Shown here: positions 53,297 through 62,238 of the stretch, one piece after another
Numbering within the stretch: position 1 is the first letter of the stretch
Layout of the letters: each line of letters opens with the position of its first letter
Assembly: GCA_015068495.1 (NCBI GenBank)
Contig: SVKL01000011.1
Span: forward strand, 1 to 62,252
Direction: 5' to 3'
DNA: 62,252 nucleotides
DNA from: Oscillospiraceae bacterium
GTDB lineage: Bacteria > Bacillota > Clostridia > Oscillospirales > Oscillospiraceae
Translations under genes and position numbers: made by a program
The notes under the pieces: generated by a model
Told to the model about the DNA's origin: nothing
Database searches by the model: none
What the model saw: the letters and a program-made list of their open reading frames with translations, nothing else

Positions 53297-55120
53297 ATGA
53301 GATTTGATGAACTGAAGGAAAAAGCCTCCGGTTTGCCAATGGCTCCGGGTGTTTATATTATGCGCGATAAAACCAATGAGGTTATCTACGTTGGAAAGGC
53401 GAAGAAATTAAGAAACCGCGTCAGTCAATACTTTCAGGATACCGCAAATCATTCTCCGAAAACGAAAATGATGGTCAGTAAAATTGACCATTTTGATGTT
53501 GTGATTGCTGCGTCGGAGTTTGAAGCACTGGTGCTGGAATCGTCTCTGATTAAGCGGTATATGCCAAAGTATAACATTCTGCTGAAGGATGATAAGGGGT
53601 ATCCTTATGTGAGGCTGGATATGAAGGAAGCCTATCCAAGGATAACAATGGTGGGGAAGATTGCAAATGACGGAGCAGCCTACTACGGCCCCTTTGGAAG
53701 CCGTGGCGTTACACAGGACTTACTGGACGCGATCCGTTTAATGCTAAAGCTTCCAGACTGTAACAAAAGTTTTCCACAGGACATTGGTAAGGACAGACCT
53801 TGCTTGAATTATCATATGGCCCAGTGTGACGGCTGGTGTCAAAAGGACAAAGAGGATCGGCAGGAGTATTTATCACGGATAGAACAGGCAAGGCAGCTTT
53901 TGCAGGGCAATTTTAAGCACGTTTCCAGCCAAATCAAAACGCAAATGCTTGAGGCTTCCGATAATTTGAATTTTGAGCTTGCAGCAAGTCTTCGGGATCG
54001 ATTAAAAGCAGTTGAGGCGCTTGGGTGCAAACAGCTGGTGACAGCCGGTAAATTGGCTGACACGGATGTGATTGGCTTTTATCAAAATGAAAGTAAGGCT
54101 TGTTTTACCGTTCTGCATTTCAGCGGCGGAGACCTTTTGGATAAGGAATATGAAATTCTCTCTGCTGTTGACGATACAGAATCCGCGGTTGCCAGTTTAA
54201 TGACGCAATTCTATCTGAATCGGAGATATGCGCCGAAGATTATATTATTGCCATTCATTCTAGAGGATGGTGTTCTGCTGGAACAGCTTTTGGAAAAAGA
54301 GTTTGATCGCCGACCCCATCTGCGTGTTCCGCAGAGAGGTGACAATGTACGTTTGGTAGAGCTTGCCTGCTTGAATGCGCAGGAGGAGGTTGCGCGTATC
54401 ACCTCCAAAGAAGAACGCACAAAAAGCTCCCTAAAATTGTTGGGGAGTATGCTGAATTTGCCTACGCCAAAACGGATTGAGGCCTTTGATATTTCCAATA
54501 TCTCAGGTACCGATATAGTCGGCAGTATGGTTGTTTTCATTGACGGAAAGCCAAAAAAAAGTGATTATAAGCGGTTTGCAATACGGGATTTGCAGGAACA
54601 GAATGACTACGCATCTATGTACCAGGTGATTACCAGAAGGTTCACAAACCTTTTAGAGGGTGGAAAGGGATTTACGGAGCAACCGGATCTTTTGCTGATT
54701 GACGGCGGCATCACCCACGCGAACACCGCATTGAACGCAATAAATGAACTTGGCTTATCTATACCAATATTCGGTATGGTAAAGGATGACCGTCACCGGA
54801 CCCGGGCGTTGGTTACGCCTGAGGGTTTGGAAATTGGCATCGACACTCAGCAATCTGTATTTTCTCTTATTGGCAACATTCAAGAGGAAGCGCACCGCTT
54901 TGCCATTGGGTACCACCGGCATTTGCGGAGCAAACGGCTGCGTTATTCGGAGTTGGATGGCATTGCAGGTGTGGGCGCAAAGCGAAAGCAGGATCTTCTG
55001 AAGCAATTTCGTTCAATCACAGGAATCAAGAATGCAACATTAGACGAGCTGTTGCACATTTTGCCGCAGAATGTGGCAATCAATGTATATGATCATTTTC
55101 ACCGACCGGAAGGGGAATAG
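53297..55120 (+). CDS. uvrC: UvrABC system protein C
   Basis: UvrC makes the dual incisions in nucleotide excision repair. The 607-residue protein has the GIY-YIG domain with PGVYIMRDKTNEVIYVGKAK near residue 18. It continues with the UVR segment SSQIKTQMLEASDNLNFELA near residue 207, the RNase-H-like nuclease with EAFDISNISGTDIVGSMVV near residue 395 and DLLLIDGGITHAN near residue 475, and ends in a helix-hairpin-helix pair (about 550-605). ATG 53297 follows TTGGAG. rsmD follows after 3 nt. Confidence 0.96.
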   Translation: MRFDELKEKASGLPMAPGVYIMRDKTNEVIYVGKAKKLRNRVSQYFQDTANHSPKTKMMVSKIDHFDVVIAASEFEALVLESSLIKRYMPKYNILLKDDKGYPYVRLDMKEAYPRITMVGKIANDGAAYYGPFGSRGVTQDLLDAIRLMLKLPDCNKSFPQDIGKDRPCLNYHMAQCDGWCQKDKEDRQEYLSRIEQARQLLQGNFKHVSSQIKTQMLEASDNLNFELAASLRDRLKAVEALGCKQLVTAGKLADTDVIGFYQNESKACFTVLHFSGGDLLDKEYEILSAVDDTESAVASLMTQFYLNRRYAPKIILLPFILEDGVLLEQLLEKEFDRRPHLRVPQRGDNVRLVELACLNAQEEVARITSKEERTKSSLKLLGSMLNLPTPKRIEAFDISNISGTDIVGSMVVFIDGKPKKSDYKRFAIRDLQEQNDYASMYQVITRRFTNLLEGGKGFTEQPDLLLIDGGITHANTALNAINELGLSIPIFGMVKDDRHRTRALVTPEGLEIGIDTQQSVFSLIGNIQEEAHRFAIGYHRHLRSKRLRYSELDGIAGVGAKRKQDLLKQFRSITGIKNATLDELLHILPQNVAINVYDHFHRPEGE

Positions 55121-55123
55121 GGA

Positions 55124-55666
55124 ATGCGTGTTATTTCAGGTGCCGCAAAGGGAATATTGTTGAAAACACCGGATGGTCTTGCCACGCGTCCGACAGCTGA
55201 CCGGGTAAAAGAAGCGCTGTTTAGTATTATTCAGTTTGAATTACAAGGTACTAAGGTGTTGGATTTGTTTGGCGGTACCGGACAACTGGGCATTGAGGCG
55301 CTGAGCAGAGGCGCTAAATCCTGCGTGTTTGTGGATGAGAGCAAGGACGCGTGCAAACTGATTCAAGAGAATTTGAAACGCACAAAGCTGGAGCATACAG
55401 CACAGGTCATCTGCGGTGATTATGCGTTTTTTCTGAAAAAATGCCGTGAATCCTTTGATATTGTCTTTCTTGACCCTCCTTATGCAGAAAAATTTTTGGA
55501 AAATTCACTAAATTTGATATCAGAAATTGACATTTTGCAATCTGGTGGTATAATAGTCACAGAACGCCCTGTAGGGAAGGACTTGGTATGCGAACTTCCC
55601 GGTTATTCTCGTTCAAAAGATTATAAATACTCTAAAACAATTCTTACATTGTTTCGAAAGAATTGA
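55124..55666 (+). CDS. rsmD: 16S rRNA (guanine(966)-N(2))-methyltransferase RsmD
   Basis: RsmD methylates G966 in 16S rRNA. The 180-residue SAM-dependent enzyme has the TRPTADRVKEALFSIIQ segment near residue 22, motif I LDLFGGTGQLGIEALSRG near residue 45, and the catalytic N-x-P-Y-like motif FLDPPYAEKF near residue 116. ATG 55124 follows AATAGGGA. It is next to coaD, the standard order. Confidence 0.95.
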   Translation: MRVISGAAKGILLKTPDGLATRPTADRVKEALFSIIQFELQGTKVLDLFGGTGQLGIEALSRGAKSCVFVDESKDACKLIQENLKRTKLEHTAQVICGDYAFFLKKCRESFDIVFLDPPYAEKFLENSLNLISEIDILQSGGIIVTERPVGKDLVCELPGYSRSKDYKYSKTILTLFRKN

Positions 55667-55681
55667 TACTTAAGAGGTAGT

Positions 55682-56185
55682 ATGAAGATTGCTATTTACC
55701 CGGGCAGCTTTGATCCGATTACCAGCGGTCACCTAAATATTATTCGCAGAGCAGCAAATATCTTTGACAGACTGATTGTTTGCGTTATGGTTAACGGAAC
55801 CAAATCTCCGCTTTTTACCCAAGAAGAACGGGTTGAAATGATACGGACGGTGACCAGTGATATACCCAATGTAGAGGTAGACGCCTCACGGGAACTGCTT
55901 GCTGAATATGCAAAGCAAAAGGGAAGCTGCGTGATTGTAAAGGGGTTACGCGCCGGCTCTGATTTTGAGAACGAATTCAGTATGGCAATCATCAATCACA
56001 AGATAAACCCTAGTTTGGATACAATGTTCTTAACTGCAGAACATCAATATATGTATCTTAGCTCCAGCACGGTGAAGGAACTGGCAGGCTATGATGTTGA
56101 CTTGTCTGAGTTTTTACCGGAGGAAATTATCCCAATCTTCAAACAGCGAATTGCTGATGTACGTCAAGGAGGAAACAGAAAATGA
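55682..56185 (+). CDS. coaD: Phosphopantetheine adenylyltransferase
   Basis: CoaD adenylates 4'-phosphopantetheine to dephospho-CoA. The 167-residue nucleotidyltransferase has the T/S-x-G-H site in YPGSFDPITSGHLNIIRRA near residues 5-23, a KGLRAGSDFENEF segment near residue 86 and the ISSS-like MYLSSSTVKEL near residue 125. ATG 55682 follows AAGAGGTAG. It overlaps the next gene by 4 nt. Confidence 0.97.
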   Translation: MKIAIYPGSFDPITSGHLNIIRRAANIFDRLIVCVMVNGTKSPLFTQEERVEMIRTVTSDIPNVEVDASRELLAEYAKQKGSCVIVKGLRAGSDFENEFSMAIINHKINPSLDTMFLTAEHQYMYLSSSTVKELAGYDVDLSEFLPEEIIPIFKQRIADVRQGGNRK

Positions 56186-56688
56186 ATGAGCAGAACATAG
56201 AAGATATCATCTCCGCGTTATATGATATGGTGCAGGATGCACGGGCATTGCCTTTGGGTGCCGATAAGTGCATTTTGGAGCGAGACAGAGTTTTGGATAT
56301 GCTGGATGAAATTATTGCCCAGCTGCCCATCGAACTGAAGCAGTCTCGTACCATTGTTGAGTCCCGCAATGAGCTGATTGGTCAGGCGCGCCGTGAGGCC
56401 GAGAATCTGATTCGTCAGGCGCAGGAGCAGGCCAACAAGATGATTTCTGAAGAGGAAATTTATCAGGAAGCTAAGCGTCAGTGTCAGGAAATGGTTATGC
56501 AAACCAAGAACCGTATGGCTGAGCTGCGCAGAGCAAGCAATGATTATATGGATGATGCACTCCGCCGTACTGAAGAGGCTGTTGCAATGTCTCTGGAGGA
56601 TGTTCGTGATACCCGTGCAAAGTTTAAGGCTCTGGTTGAGGCACAGGAAAAGCGTTCTGACTCCGCTGTCAACGATACAGAAGCTTAA
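56182..56688 (+). CDS. Coiled-coil hypothetical protein downstream of coaD
   Basis: This 168-residue protein is almost entirely alpha-helical, with long heptad-like stretches, notably about residues 55-125 (ARREAENLIRQAQEQANKMI, then EAKRQCQEMVMQTKNRMAEL). The pattern resembles stator or DivIVA-type helices, without a membrane segment or known catalytic motif. It begins in the coaD stop (ATGA), with AAGGAGGAAAC upstream, so the pair is coupled. I do not recognise a specific function; a cell-division or scaffolding role is only a guess. Confidence 0.75.
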   Translation: MNEQNIEDIISALYDMVQDARALPLGADKCILERDRVLDMLDEIIAQLPIELKQSRTIVESRNELIGQARREAENLIRQAQEQANKMISEEEIYQEAKRQCQEMVMQTKNRMAELRRASNDYMDDALRRTEEAVAMSLEDVRDTRAKFKALVEAQEKRSDSAVNDTEA

Positions 56689-56694
56689 AAAACA

Positions 56695-56730
56695 AACAGC
56701 TCAAAAAGAAATTTTTTGAGCTGTTTTTTA
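56695..56730 (+). terminator. Rho-independent terminator after the coiled-coil gene
   Basis: An 11-bp stem CAGCTCAAAAA / TTTTTGAGCTG with a short loop is followed by TTTTTTA. Confidence 0.9.
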
Positions 56731-56751
56731 ATAAAATTTGGAGGGATTCCG

Positions 56752-58449
56752 TTGCGTTATTTGGATAACTATCAATATTGGTGCGATGCCGGCCTGCCCG
56801 ATGATGTTGCCTTGGAGCTGTCGGCAATTAAAGATAACACAGAGGAACTGAAAAGTAGATTTGGAAGCGATCTTCAGTTCGGCACAGCCGGCATGCGCGG
56901 TATTATGGGTGTTGGCAGTAATCGCTTAAATACTTATACTGTCCGCAGAGCGGCGCAGGGAATGGCTGCTTGGCTTTCGTCTACAGACCTACCCCAAAGG
57001 GCAGCGATCGGCTATGACTCTCGCCATAATTCGCAAGAATTTGCACAGGTTTGCGCAGTAGCATTTGCTGAAGCTGGCATTCAGGTGTGGTTATACGATC
57101 GGCTTGCTCCTACACCGATGCTGTCCTATGCAGTAAGAAAACTGGGCTGCGGCTGTGGAATTGTCATTTCTGCCAGCCATAATTCCGGTGAATACAATGG
57201 TGTGAAATGCTACGGGCCAGACGGCTGCCAATTGACAGACGCACCTGCAGCAATTGTTACAGAGAAAATTTCCACAATCCCTTACTTTGTTCCCGAAAAG
57301 AAGTCTTTTGATGCCTATATGCAGGAAAAAATGATTTCCTATATCGGACAGGATGTTTGGGAACAGTATTATCTAACCGTTCTTGCTGAGGCTGTTGTTC
57401 CGAATACGATTTCGGAAGCGAAGTTGGATGTGGTATACACACCGCTTTGCGGTACCGGTAACGAGCCTGTTCGTGAGATTTTAGGGCGATTGGGCGCAAA
57501 TGTAACCGTAGTGTCCTGCCAAGAGAAGCCGGATGGAGATTTTAAGACCTGTGAATATCCCAATCCGGAAACAGATGCAGCGCTAAACGAAAGCTACAAG
57601 GTCGCCAGAACTGCGCCCTGCGATGTAATACTGGGAACTGACCCGGATGCTGATCGGGTTGCAATCGCCGTTCCTGACGGTCAGGGTGGCTACCAAAAGC
57701 TCTCCGGCAATGAATTGGGTTGCCTGCTTATGGATTATATTCTGAAGGCGCGCTGCCAAAAGAAGGATATTCCGGACGGGGCGATTGTAGTTCGCAGCAT
57801 CGTGTCCTCTCCGCTGGCTGACCGCATTGCAGAAAAGTATGGTGTGGATATGCACGCTGTGCTTACCGGATTTAAGTATATCGGCGGTGAGATTCTTGCC
57901 CTGGAAGAAAAGGGTGAGGAGGACAGATTTGTCTTCGGCTTTGAGGAAAGTTGCGGCTATCTCAAGGGCACCTATGCGCGGGATAAGGATGCGGTTGTAG
58001 CATCTATGTTGGTTTGTGAATTGGCAGCATCTTTGAAGCTTGCGGGTAAGAGCATTTTGGATGCATTGGCTGAGCTCTATCAGGAGTATGGCTATTATCT
58101 TGCTCACGTTCAAAGTGTTGAGCTCACCGGAGCGGATGCAATGGAGAAGGCATCTGCCATAATGACAAATCTTCGTGAAAATGTTCCGGCTGCCGTCGGC
58201 GGCAAGACGGTTACCGCAGTAAGAGATTACCGCAGCAGCATTGCAAAGAATCTTATTGACGGAACAGAAAATGAAATTCCTTTACCGAAATCCAACGTGC
58301 TGGAGCTGCTTCTTGGCGACAACGGAAGTATTATTGCACGGCCTTCCGGTACGGAACCCAAAGTGAAATTTTACTACACTGCGGTTGGAGAGAGTAAAGC
58401 GTCTGCGCAGATGCTTCTGGATGCAATGGTTGCGCAGATGTCAAAGTAA
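56752..58449 (+). CDS. Phospho-sugar mutase (phosphoglucomutase/phosphomannomutase)
   Basis: The enzyme interconverts hexose-1- and -6-phosphates. The 565-residue alpha-D-phosphohexomutase has the phosphoserine loop ISASHNSGEYNGVKCYG near residue 137, the metal loop GTDPDADRVAIAVP near residue 293, the sugar-binding GFEESCGYL near residue 395 and the phosphate-binding RPSGTEPKVKFY near residue 530. It is closest to the long Firmicute PgcA type, which acts on glucose and feeds cell-wall and exopolysaccharide precursors. TTG 56752 follows GGAGGG by 6 nt. A terminator follows. Confidence 0.92.
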   Translation: MRYLDNYQYWCDAGLPDDVALELSAIKDNTEELKSRFGSDLQFGTAGMRGIMGVGSNRLNTYTVRRAAQGMAAWLSSTDLPQRAAIGYDSRHNSQEFAQVCAVAFAEAGIQVWLYDRLAPTPMLSYAVRKLGCGCGIVISASHNSGEYNGVKCYGPDGCQLTDAPAAIVTEKISTIPYFVPEKKSFDAYMQEKMISYIGQDVWEQYYLTVLAEAVVPNTISEAKLDVVYTPLCGTGNEPVREILGRLGANVTVVSCQEKPDGDFKTCEYPNPETDAALNESYKVARTAPCDVILGTDPDADRVAIAVPDGQGGYQKLSGNELGCLLMDYILKARCQKKDIPDGAIVVRSIVSSPLADRIAEKYGVDMHAVLTGFKYIGGEILALEEKGEEDRFVFGFEESCGYLKGTYARDKDAVVASMLVCELAASLKLAGKSILDALAELYQEYGYYLAHVQSVELTGADAMEKASAIMTNLRENVPAAVGGKTVTAVRDYRSSIAKNLIDGTENEIPLPKSNVLELLLGDNGSIIARPSGTEPKVKFYYTAVGESKASAQMLLDAMVAQMSK

Positions 58450-58462
58450 ATGTTTTAATATA

Positions 58463-58496
58463 GAACAGGGATAGGTAACTATCCCTGTTCTTTTTT
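58463..58496 (+). terminator. Rho-independent terminator after the phospho-sugar mutase
   Basis: A 12-bp stem GAACAGGGATAG / CTATCCCTGTTC with loop GTAA is followed by TTTTTT. Confidence 0.93.
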
Positions 58497-58541
58497 GCGC
58501 AGTTTTCGAATACCATAGAACAGAAAGGGGGAGGGAATACA

Positions 58542-58961
58542 ATGGAAAAAAAGAAAATTTCTTTGCTGGGTGGACGAACAATGCTTTCATGTGTTGTAAT
58601 GGGCGTTGTGGTTAGCGCTGTTGTTTCAGCACTGCTTCTAATGGGATTGACATACTTAGCTGTCGGCGGAGTAGTTCCGGAAGGAAAAACAAGTGTGTTT
58701 ATCTTTGCAATACGCGTGTTGGCAACGCTCACCGGCTGCATTGTGGGCAGTGGTCTTACGAGAGAAAGGGCAGTTCCGATTGTTGGCTTCATAACACTGG
58801 GTTACTTTTTAATTATTTTTGCTCTTGGTGTAATTGCGTATGATGGTGCCAGCCATATAGGAAGCGGACTGATCTCTGTGCTTTCCGGTGGTGTAATTGC
58901 CTGCGCTATTAAGCTAAAATCACAAATGAATAAGGGAAGGGCGGTCAGAAGAAGGAAATAA
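58542..58961 (+). CDS. TIGR04086-like membrane protein
   Basis: A 139-residue membrane protein with four predicted helices (about residues 15-40, 52-72, 80-100 and 106-125). It has the pattern of the TIGR04086 family of small Firmicute membrane proteins, including SVLSGGVIACAIKLK near residue 112. The basic C-terminus MNKGRAVRRRK faces the cytoplasm. Its function is not known. The start at 58542 follows AGAAAGGGGG. Confidence 0.78.
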   Translation: MEKKKISLLGGRTMLSCVVMGVVVSAVVSALLLMGLTYLAVGGVVPEGKTSVFIFAIRVLATLTGCIVGSGLTRERAVPIVGFITLGYFLIIFALGVIAYDGASHIGSGLISVLSGGVIACAIKLKSQMNKGRAVRRRK

Positions 58962-59317
58962 TTTGTACATTTTTTACAAGTGCCTAAATTTCAAAATTAA
59001 AGAGGGGATGGTTGTGGTTTTGCGGTTCTAACAATATGTTGTGTTGTTAATTGTGTTTATAGAACAATATATGGAGATGCGTATTATATAATGCATAAAT
59101 ATACATTATATACAAAAACGGTTTACATAATTATGTTTACATAAAAATAAGCAAAATTCACAAAAATAGTAAATTTATACGATTTTGCTTGAATTTATCG
59201 GCATTTTGGTGTATAGTATTTGAGCATACGTTATTTTGGGTAGGTTCTGCCCTTGGTATTATGTCTGCCTTTATTTGCACAAAATGTAATATCGATATAA
59301 TAAGGGGACATATAAGT
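58962..59317. other. AT-rich intergenic region upstream of spoIIM
   Basis: This 356-nt, strongly AT-rich stretch has no convincing gene. It holds two copies of GTTTACATAA (59121-59130 and 59135-59144), a TATTATATAATGCATAAATA segment near 59080, and CATACGTT at 59225-59232. The last is close to the sigma-E -10 consensus and 85 nt upstream of spoIIM, but its -35 is not well spaced. A frame continuous with spoIIM begins at 59189, but it has no ribosome binding site there. Confidence 0.55.
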
Positions 59318-59818
59318 ATGCTTAAAAATGAAAAAATTACATACGCAGTACTTATTGCGATTTGGTGCGTTGGATTGCTTTTAGGCATAGCACTGTCTGT
59401 TTCTAACCATCCGTTTTTTGACGAATTGCTGGGAGTTGTGCTGACAAAGCGGCCGGCATTTATGGCATTGCTGTTTAGAAACATTCTGCCTGTAGTATTA
59501 CTGTATGTAGTTTTGTTACACTCAGTTTTTTATATGATTTACCCGCTGGTTTTTATTGATGCGCTTTGCCGTGGTTTTTGCGCAATGTGCGTAATCGGTT
59601 TTTTCGGTAGCAGTGCGTGGCTTCTGCGGAGTATGGTATTGTTTTCAACCGGGTGTGTTTCAATCATCGTTTGGTATATGCTGTTTTCCTGTTTGCAGGG
59701 AACAGCAAAACGTTCCGCAGCAGATATGATTGTTGTTGCAGCAATTCCTGTGGTTGCAACCATCATTGATTATTCTTTCGTATCTCCTTATTTGCTAAGC
59801 CTTAGCAAGTATTTTTAG
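59318..59818 (+). CDS. spoIIM: Stage II sporulation protein M
   Basis: SpoIIM is a membrane protein that joins SpoIID and SpoIIP to drive septal peptidoglycan thinning and engulfment. The 166-residue protein has five hydrophobic helices (about residues 8-28, 47-66, 72-95, 98-122 and 136-156), including ALLFRNILPVVLLYVVLLHS and a final VVATIIDYSFVSPYL. The ATG at 59318 follows AAGGGG by 10 nt; the upstream frame has none. It is followed by xerD after 18 nt, the usual spoIIM-xerD pair. Confidence 0.85.
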   Translation: MLKNEKITYAVLIAIWCVGLLLGIALSVSNHPFFDELLGVVLTKRPAFMALLFRNILPVVLLYVVLLHSVFYMIYPLVFIDALCRGFCAMCVIGFFGSSAWLLRSMVLFSTGCVSIIVWYMLFSCLQGTAKRSAADMIVVAAIPVVATIIDYSFVSPYLLSLSKYF

Positions 59819-59836
59819 AGAAAGGTTCGCGTATTC

Positions 59837-60709
59837 ATGTTGGATTTAATTAAAGCCTATGAAAATTACCTGACAAAGGTAAAACAGGCATCTGCCAACA
59901 CCATCAGCTCCTATATGCGTGACATTAAGCAATTTGCGCAGTGGCTGGATGTGGATGTGTTAGATGCTACCCAACTGAATATTAGTAATTACCTTCGTTT
60001 TATGGAGCAAGATGGCCGTTCCGCAGCTACAATCTCCAGAACGCTGGCCAGCCTAAAGAATTTCTATTCTTATTTGGTATCTTCCGGTTTTTGTGAAAAG
60101 ACACCGGTTACAGATATTCGCGTCAACAGGGGAGAGAAGAAGCTGCCGCAGATTCTGACCAGCCGCGAAGTTGAGCTGCTGCTGGCGCAGCCGGTTTGTG
60201 TAGATGCAAAGGGTTATCGCGACAAAGCAATGCTGGAAGTAATGTATGCTACCGGTATGCGTGTCAGCGAATTGATTGAATTAGACATAGACGATGTGAA
60301 CCTTGAACAGGGTATCGTTAAGTGCACAACCTCTAAGAAAGCGCGTGCCATTCCGCTGTATCCTGCAGCCTTGCGTGCACTTACTATCTATATCCGTGAT
60401 GTTCGCGAATCTATGCTGGCAGCGTCTGATGAGAGAGCGTTGTTTGTTAATGTGAACGGCTCCAGAATGAGCCGACAGGGCTTCTGGAAGATTTTGAAGC
60501 ACTATCAGGAAACTGCGCATATTGACGGCGAAATCACGCCACATACGCTGCGTCACAGCTTCGCGGTGCATTTGCTGGAGAACGGTGCCGATATTGGCTC
60601 GCTGCAGGAGTTAATGGGACATTGCGATATTTCCTCTACGCAGATGTACACCCATTTGATTAATCAGAATCTAAAATCTGTATATGAAAAATGCCATCCA
60701 AAGGCATAA
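59837..60709 (+). CDS. xerD: Tyrosine recombinase XerD
   Basis: XerD with XerC resolves chromosome dimers at dif. The 290-residue recombinase has an N-terminal SAM-like domain, and a C-terminal catalytic domain with the full set Arg142 (MRVSEL), Lys167, His236 and Arg239 (HTLRHSF), His262 (LMGHCDISSTQMY) and the nucleophile Tyr271. It ends QNLKSVYEKCHPKA. ATG 59837 follows GAAAGG. The chromosomal neighbour spoIIM, not integrase-type neighbours, shows it is the housekeeping recombinase. Confidence 0.95.
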   Translation: MLDLIKAYENYLTKVKQASANTISSYMRDIKQFAQWLDVDVLDATQLNISNYLRFMEQDGRSAATISRTLASLKNFYSYLVSSGFCEKTPVTDIRVNRGEKKLPQILTSREVELLLAQPVCVDAKGYRDKAMLEVMYATGMRVSELIELDIDDVNLEQGIVKCTTSKKARAIPLYPAALRALTIYIRDVRESMLAASDERALFVNVNGSRMSRQGFWKILKHYQETAHIDGEITPHTLRHSFAVHLLENGADIGSLQELMGHCDISSTQMYTHLINQNLKSVYEKCHPKA

Positions 60710-60747
60710 AAGGTCTATCGTTATTTTGAAAACGATAGACCTTTTTG
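60708..60747 (+). terminator. Rho-independent terminator after xerD
   Basis: A stem AAAGGTCTATCGTT / AACGATAGACCTTT, followed by T, begins just at the xerD stop. Confidence 0.92.
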
Positions 60748-60752
60748 TTATG

Positions 60753-60785
60753 TTAAAACCCCTCTCCGACAAAATCGGAGAGGGG
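60753..60785 (-). terminator. Rho-independent terminator after pfkA
   Basis: On the minus strand an 11-bp stem CCCCTCTCCGA / TCGGAGAGGGG with a TTTTG loop is followed by TTTTAA, 10 nt past the pfkA stop. Confidence 0.88.
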
Positions 60786-60795
60786 AGAGCGTAAA

Positions 60796-61767
60796 TTATA
60801 AACCTGTCATTGCGGCTAGTACTTCGACTTCCATTTTTTGAATACGTCTGTCCATTGCCAAACCTTCGTCAATGGCTACATCGGTGAATTTTCCTTCTTT
60901 TGTGCAGACAATTCGATTGGTTTGCCCTTTCAAAAGCAGTTCAACTGCAAGAAATCCCATTTTCGTTGCGTTCACACGGTCACGTCCTGTAGGAACACCG
61001 CCGCGCTGGATGTGTCCCAATACAGTAACGCGGGGGTCCAGGTCAATTGCTTCCTTGATTTTTGCTGCAATTTCAGAAGCAGAGGCAGAGCCTTCCGCGA
61101 CGACGATCATATAGTGGGTAAATCCGTTGAATCTGGCTCTGCGGATTTTCTCAATAACGTCCTTTTCAAAATCAACAGGCTCTTCCGGCACAAGAACAGC
61201 GGTAGCACCCACAGCCAAACCTACGTACATTGCCAAAAAACCGGCATTTCTGCCCATAACCTCAACAACAGAGCAGCGCTCGTGGGATTGCATTGTGTCG
61301 CGCAGGCGGTCAATACATTCAATGGCTGTGTTTGCAGCTGTATCGAATCCAATGGAGTAGTTGGTGCAGCTAATATCATTGTCAATTGTTGCAGGAATAC
61401 ATATTACGTTTATACCATATTTGGAAAGGGCTTGCGCGCCGCGGAAGGTGCCGTCGCCACCGATAGCAACAATACCATCGAGCCCCAAAAACTTACAGGT
61501 TGAAACGGCCTTTTTTTGACCTTCTTCCGTAAGAAATTCCTTGCTGCGTGCGGTGTAGAGGATTGTGCCGCCACGGTTAATGGTGTGGGAAATGCTTTTC
61601 TCGTCTAAACGGGTTAAATCACCGGAAATTAAGCCGTTATAACCGCGGCGGATACCGTAACACTCAATACCGTGGAACATTGCGGTACGAACAACAGACC
61701 GAACTGCGGCGTTCATACCGGGGGCATCGCCGCCACTGGTCAGGACGCCAATTCTTTTTACAGACAT
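60796..61767 (-). CDS. pfkA: ATP-dependent 6-phosphofructokinase
   Basis: PfkA commits fructose-6-phosphate to glycolysis. The 323-residue protein has the ATP site IGVLTSGGDAPGMNAAVRSV near residue 6 and GGDGTFRGA near residue 101, a substrate block PATIDNDI near residue 123 containing the catalytic aspartate, and VEVMGRNAGFLA near residue 165. It is the bacterial ATP-type (Gly in GGDG) rather than the PPi form. The ATG at 61767 follows AGGAGGAAT. Confidence 0.96.
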   Translation of the reverse strand: MSVKRIGVLTSGGDAPGMNAAVRSVVRTAMFHGIECYGIRRGYNGLISGDLTRLDEKSISHTINRGGTILYTARSKEFLTEEGQKKAVSTCKFLGLDGIVAIGGDGTFRGAQALSKYGINVICIPATIDNDISCTNYSIGFDTAANTAIECIDRLRDTMQSHERCSVVEVMGRNAGFLAMYVGLAVGATAVLVPEEPVDFEKDVIEKIRRARFNGFTHYMIVVAEGSASASEIAAKIKEAIDLDPRVTVLGHIQRGGVPTGRDRVNATKMGFLAVELLLKGQTNRIVCTKEGKFTDVAIDEGLAMDRRIQKMEVEVLAAMTGL

Positions 61768-61805
61768 AGGATTCCTCCTGTTAAAATGTATTTCAAATTA
61801 CGACT

Positions 61806-61834
61806 ATTTTAACACTATATTGCATAGATGTAAA
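61806..61834 (-). promoter_or_regulatory. Sigma-A promoter of pfkA
   Basis: On the minus strand, -35 TTTACA (plus 61829-61834), a 17-nt spacer and -10 TAAAAT (plus 61806-61811) lie 39 nt before pfkA. Confidence 0.8.
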
Positions 61835-62077
61835 GTAAAAGATTTACTAAAATATCAATAATCTCGACAATCTGTGGGAACACACAAGATGAAAAATTGA
61901 ATTCCATATTGTGAAAGGGAAGTACTCAACAACAAACACAATCTAGATTCTATCAAATATCTACTGTAAGAATTATCTGTTTTGTATCACCAGTTTGTGT
62001 GTAAATTACGTAAATCCCGTTATGTCTTTATATTCAATACTTCCTAATGGTATTATTGATAACAACATCCGATGATT

Positions 62078-62106
62078 TTGTTTACAATACTCTTAAAATA
62101 TATAAT
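62078..62106 (+). promoter_or_regulatory. Upstream one of two tandem sigma-A promoters (right edge)
   Basis: -35 TTGTTT (62078-62083), a 17-nt spacer and -10 TATAAT (62101-62106), pointing out of the window. Confidence 0.65.
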
Positions 62107-62145
62107 CAACCAATGGATACCAGAAAGGGGAGTTTAATACACCAC

Positions 62146-62174
62146 TTGACAAAAACCGAAACCTTAGATATAAT
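62146..62174 (+). promoter_or_regulatory. Perfect-consensus sigma-A promoter (right edge)
   Basis: -35 TTGACA (62146-62151), a 17-nt spacer and -10 TATAAT (62169-62174), both hexamers exact, with no gene before the window end. Confidence 0.85.
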
Positions 62175-62213
62175 TAACGCAACAAAATTCCTTTTTTGAC
62201 TGCGTTAGGCTTG

Positions 62214-62238
62214 GCCGGAGATGTTGCACATCTCCGGC
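62214..62238 (+). terminator. Strong hairpin downstream of the right-edge promoter
   Basis: An 11-bp perfect stem GCCGGAGATGT / ACATCTCCGGC with loop TGC is followed by TTTCCTATT. It could end a short RNA of about 60 nt or be a leader hairpin of the gene beyond the window. Confidence 0.5.

Noticed and set aside
59296..59301. TATAAT -10 directly before the spoIIM binding site.
   Set aside because: The -35 spacing is only 15 nt and the start site would be past the SD.
59837..60709. Mobile-element integrase.
   Set aside because: The protein is a tyrosine recombinase, but length, sequence and spoIIM neighbour fit housekeeping XerD, and there is no adjoining att site or cargo.
62113..62199. A 28-codon frame starting at ATG 62113.
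   Set aside because: No ribosome binding site; it runs through both elements of the downstream promoter.
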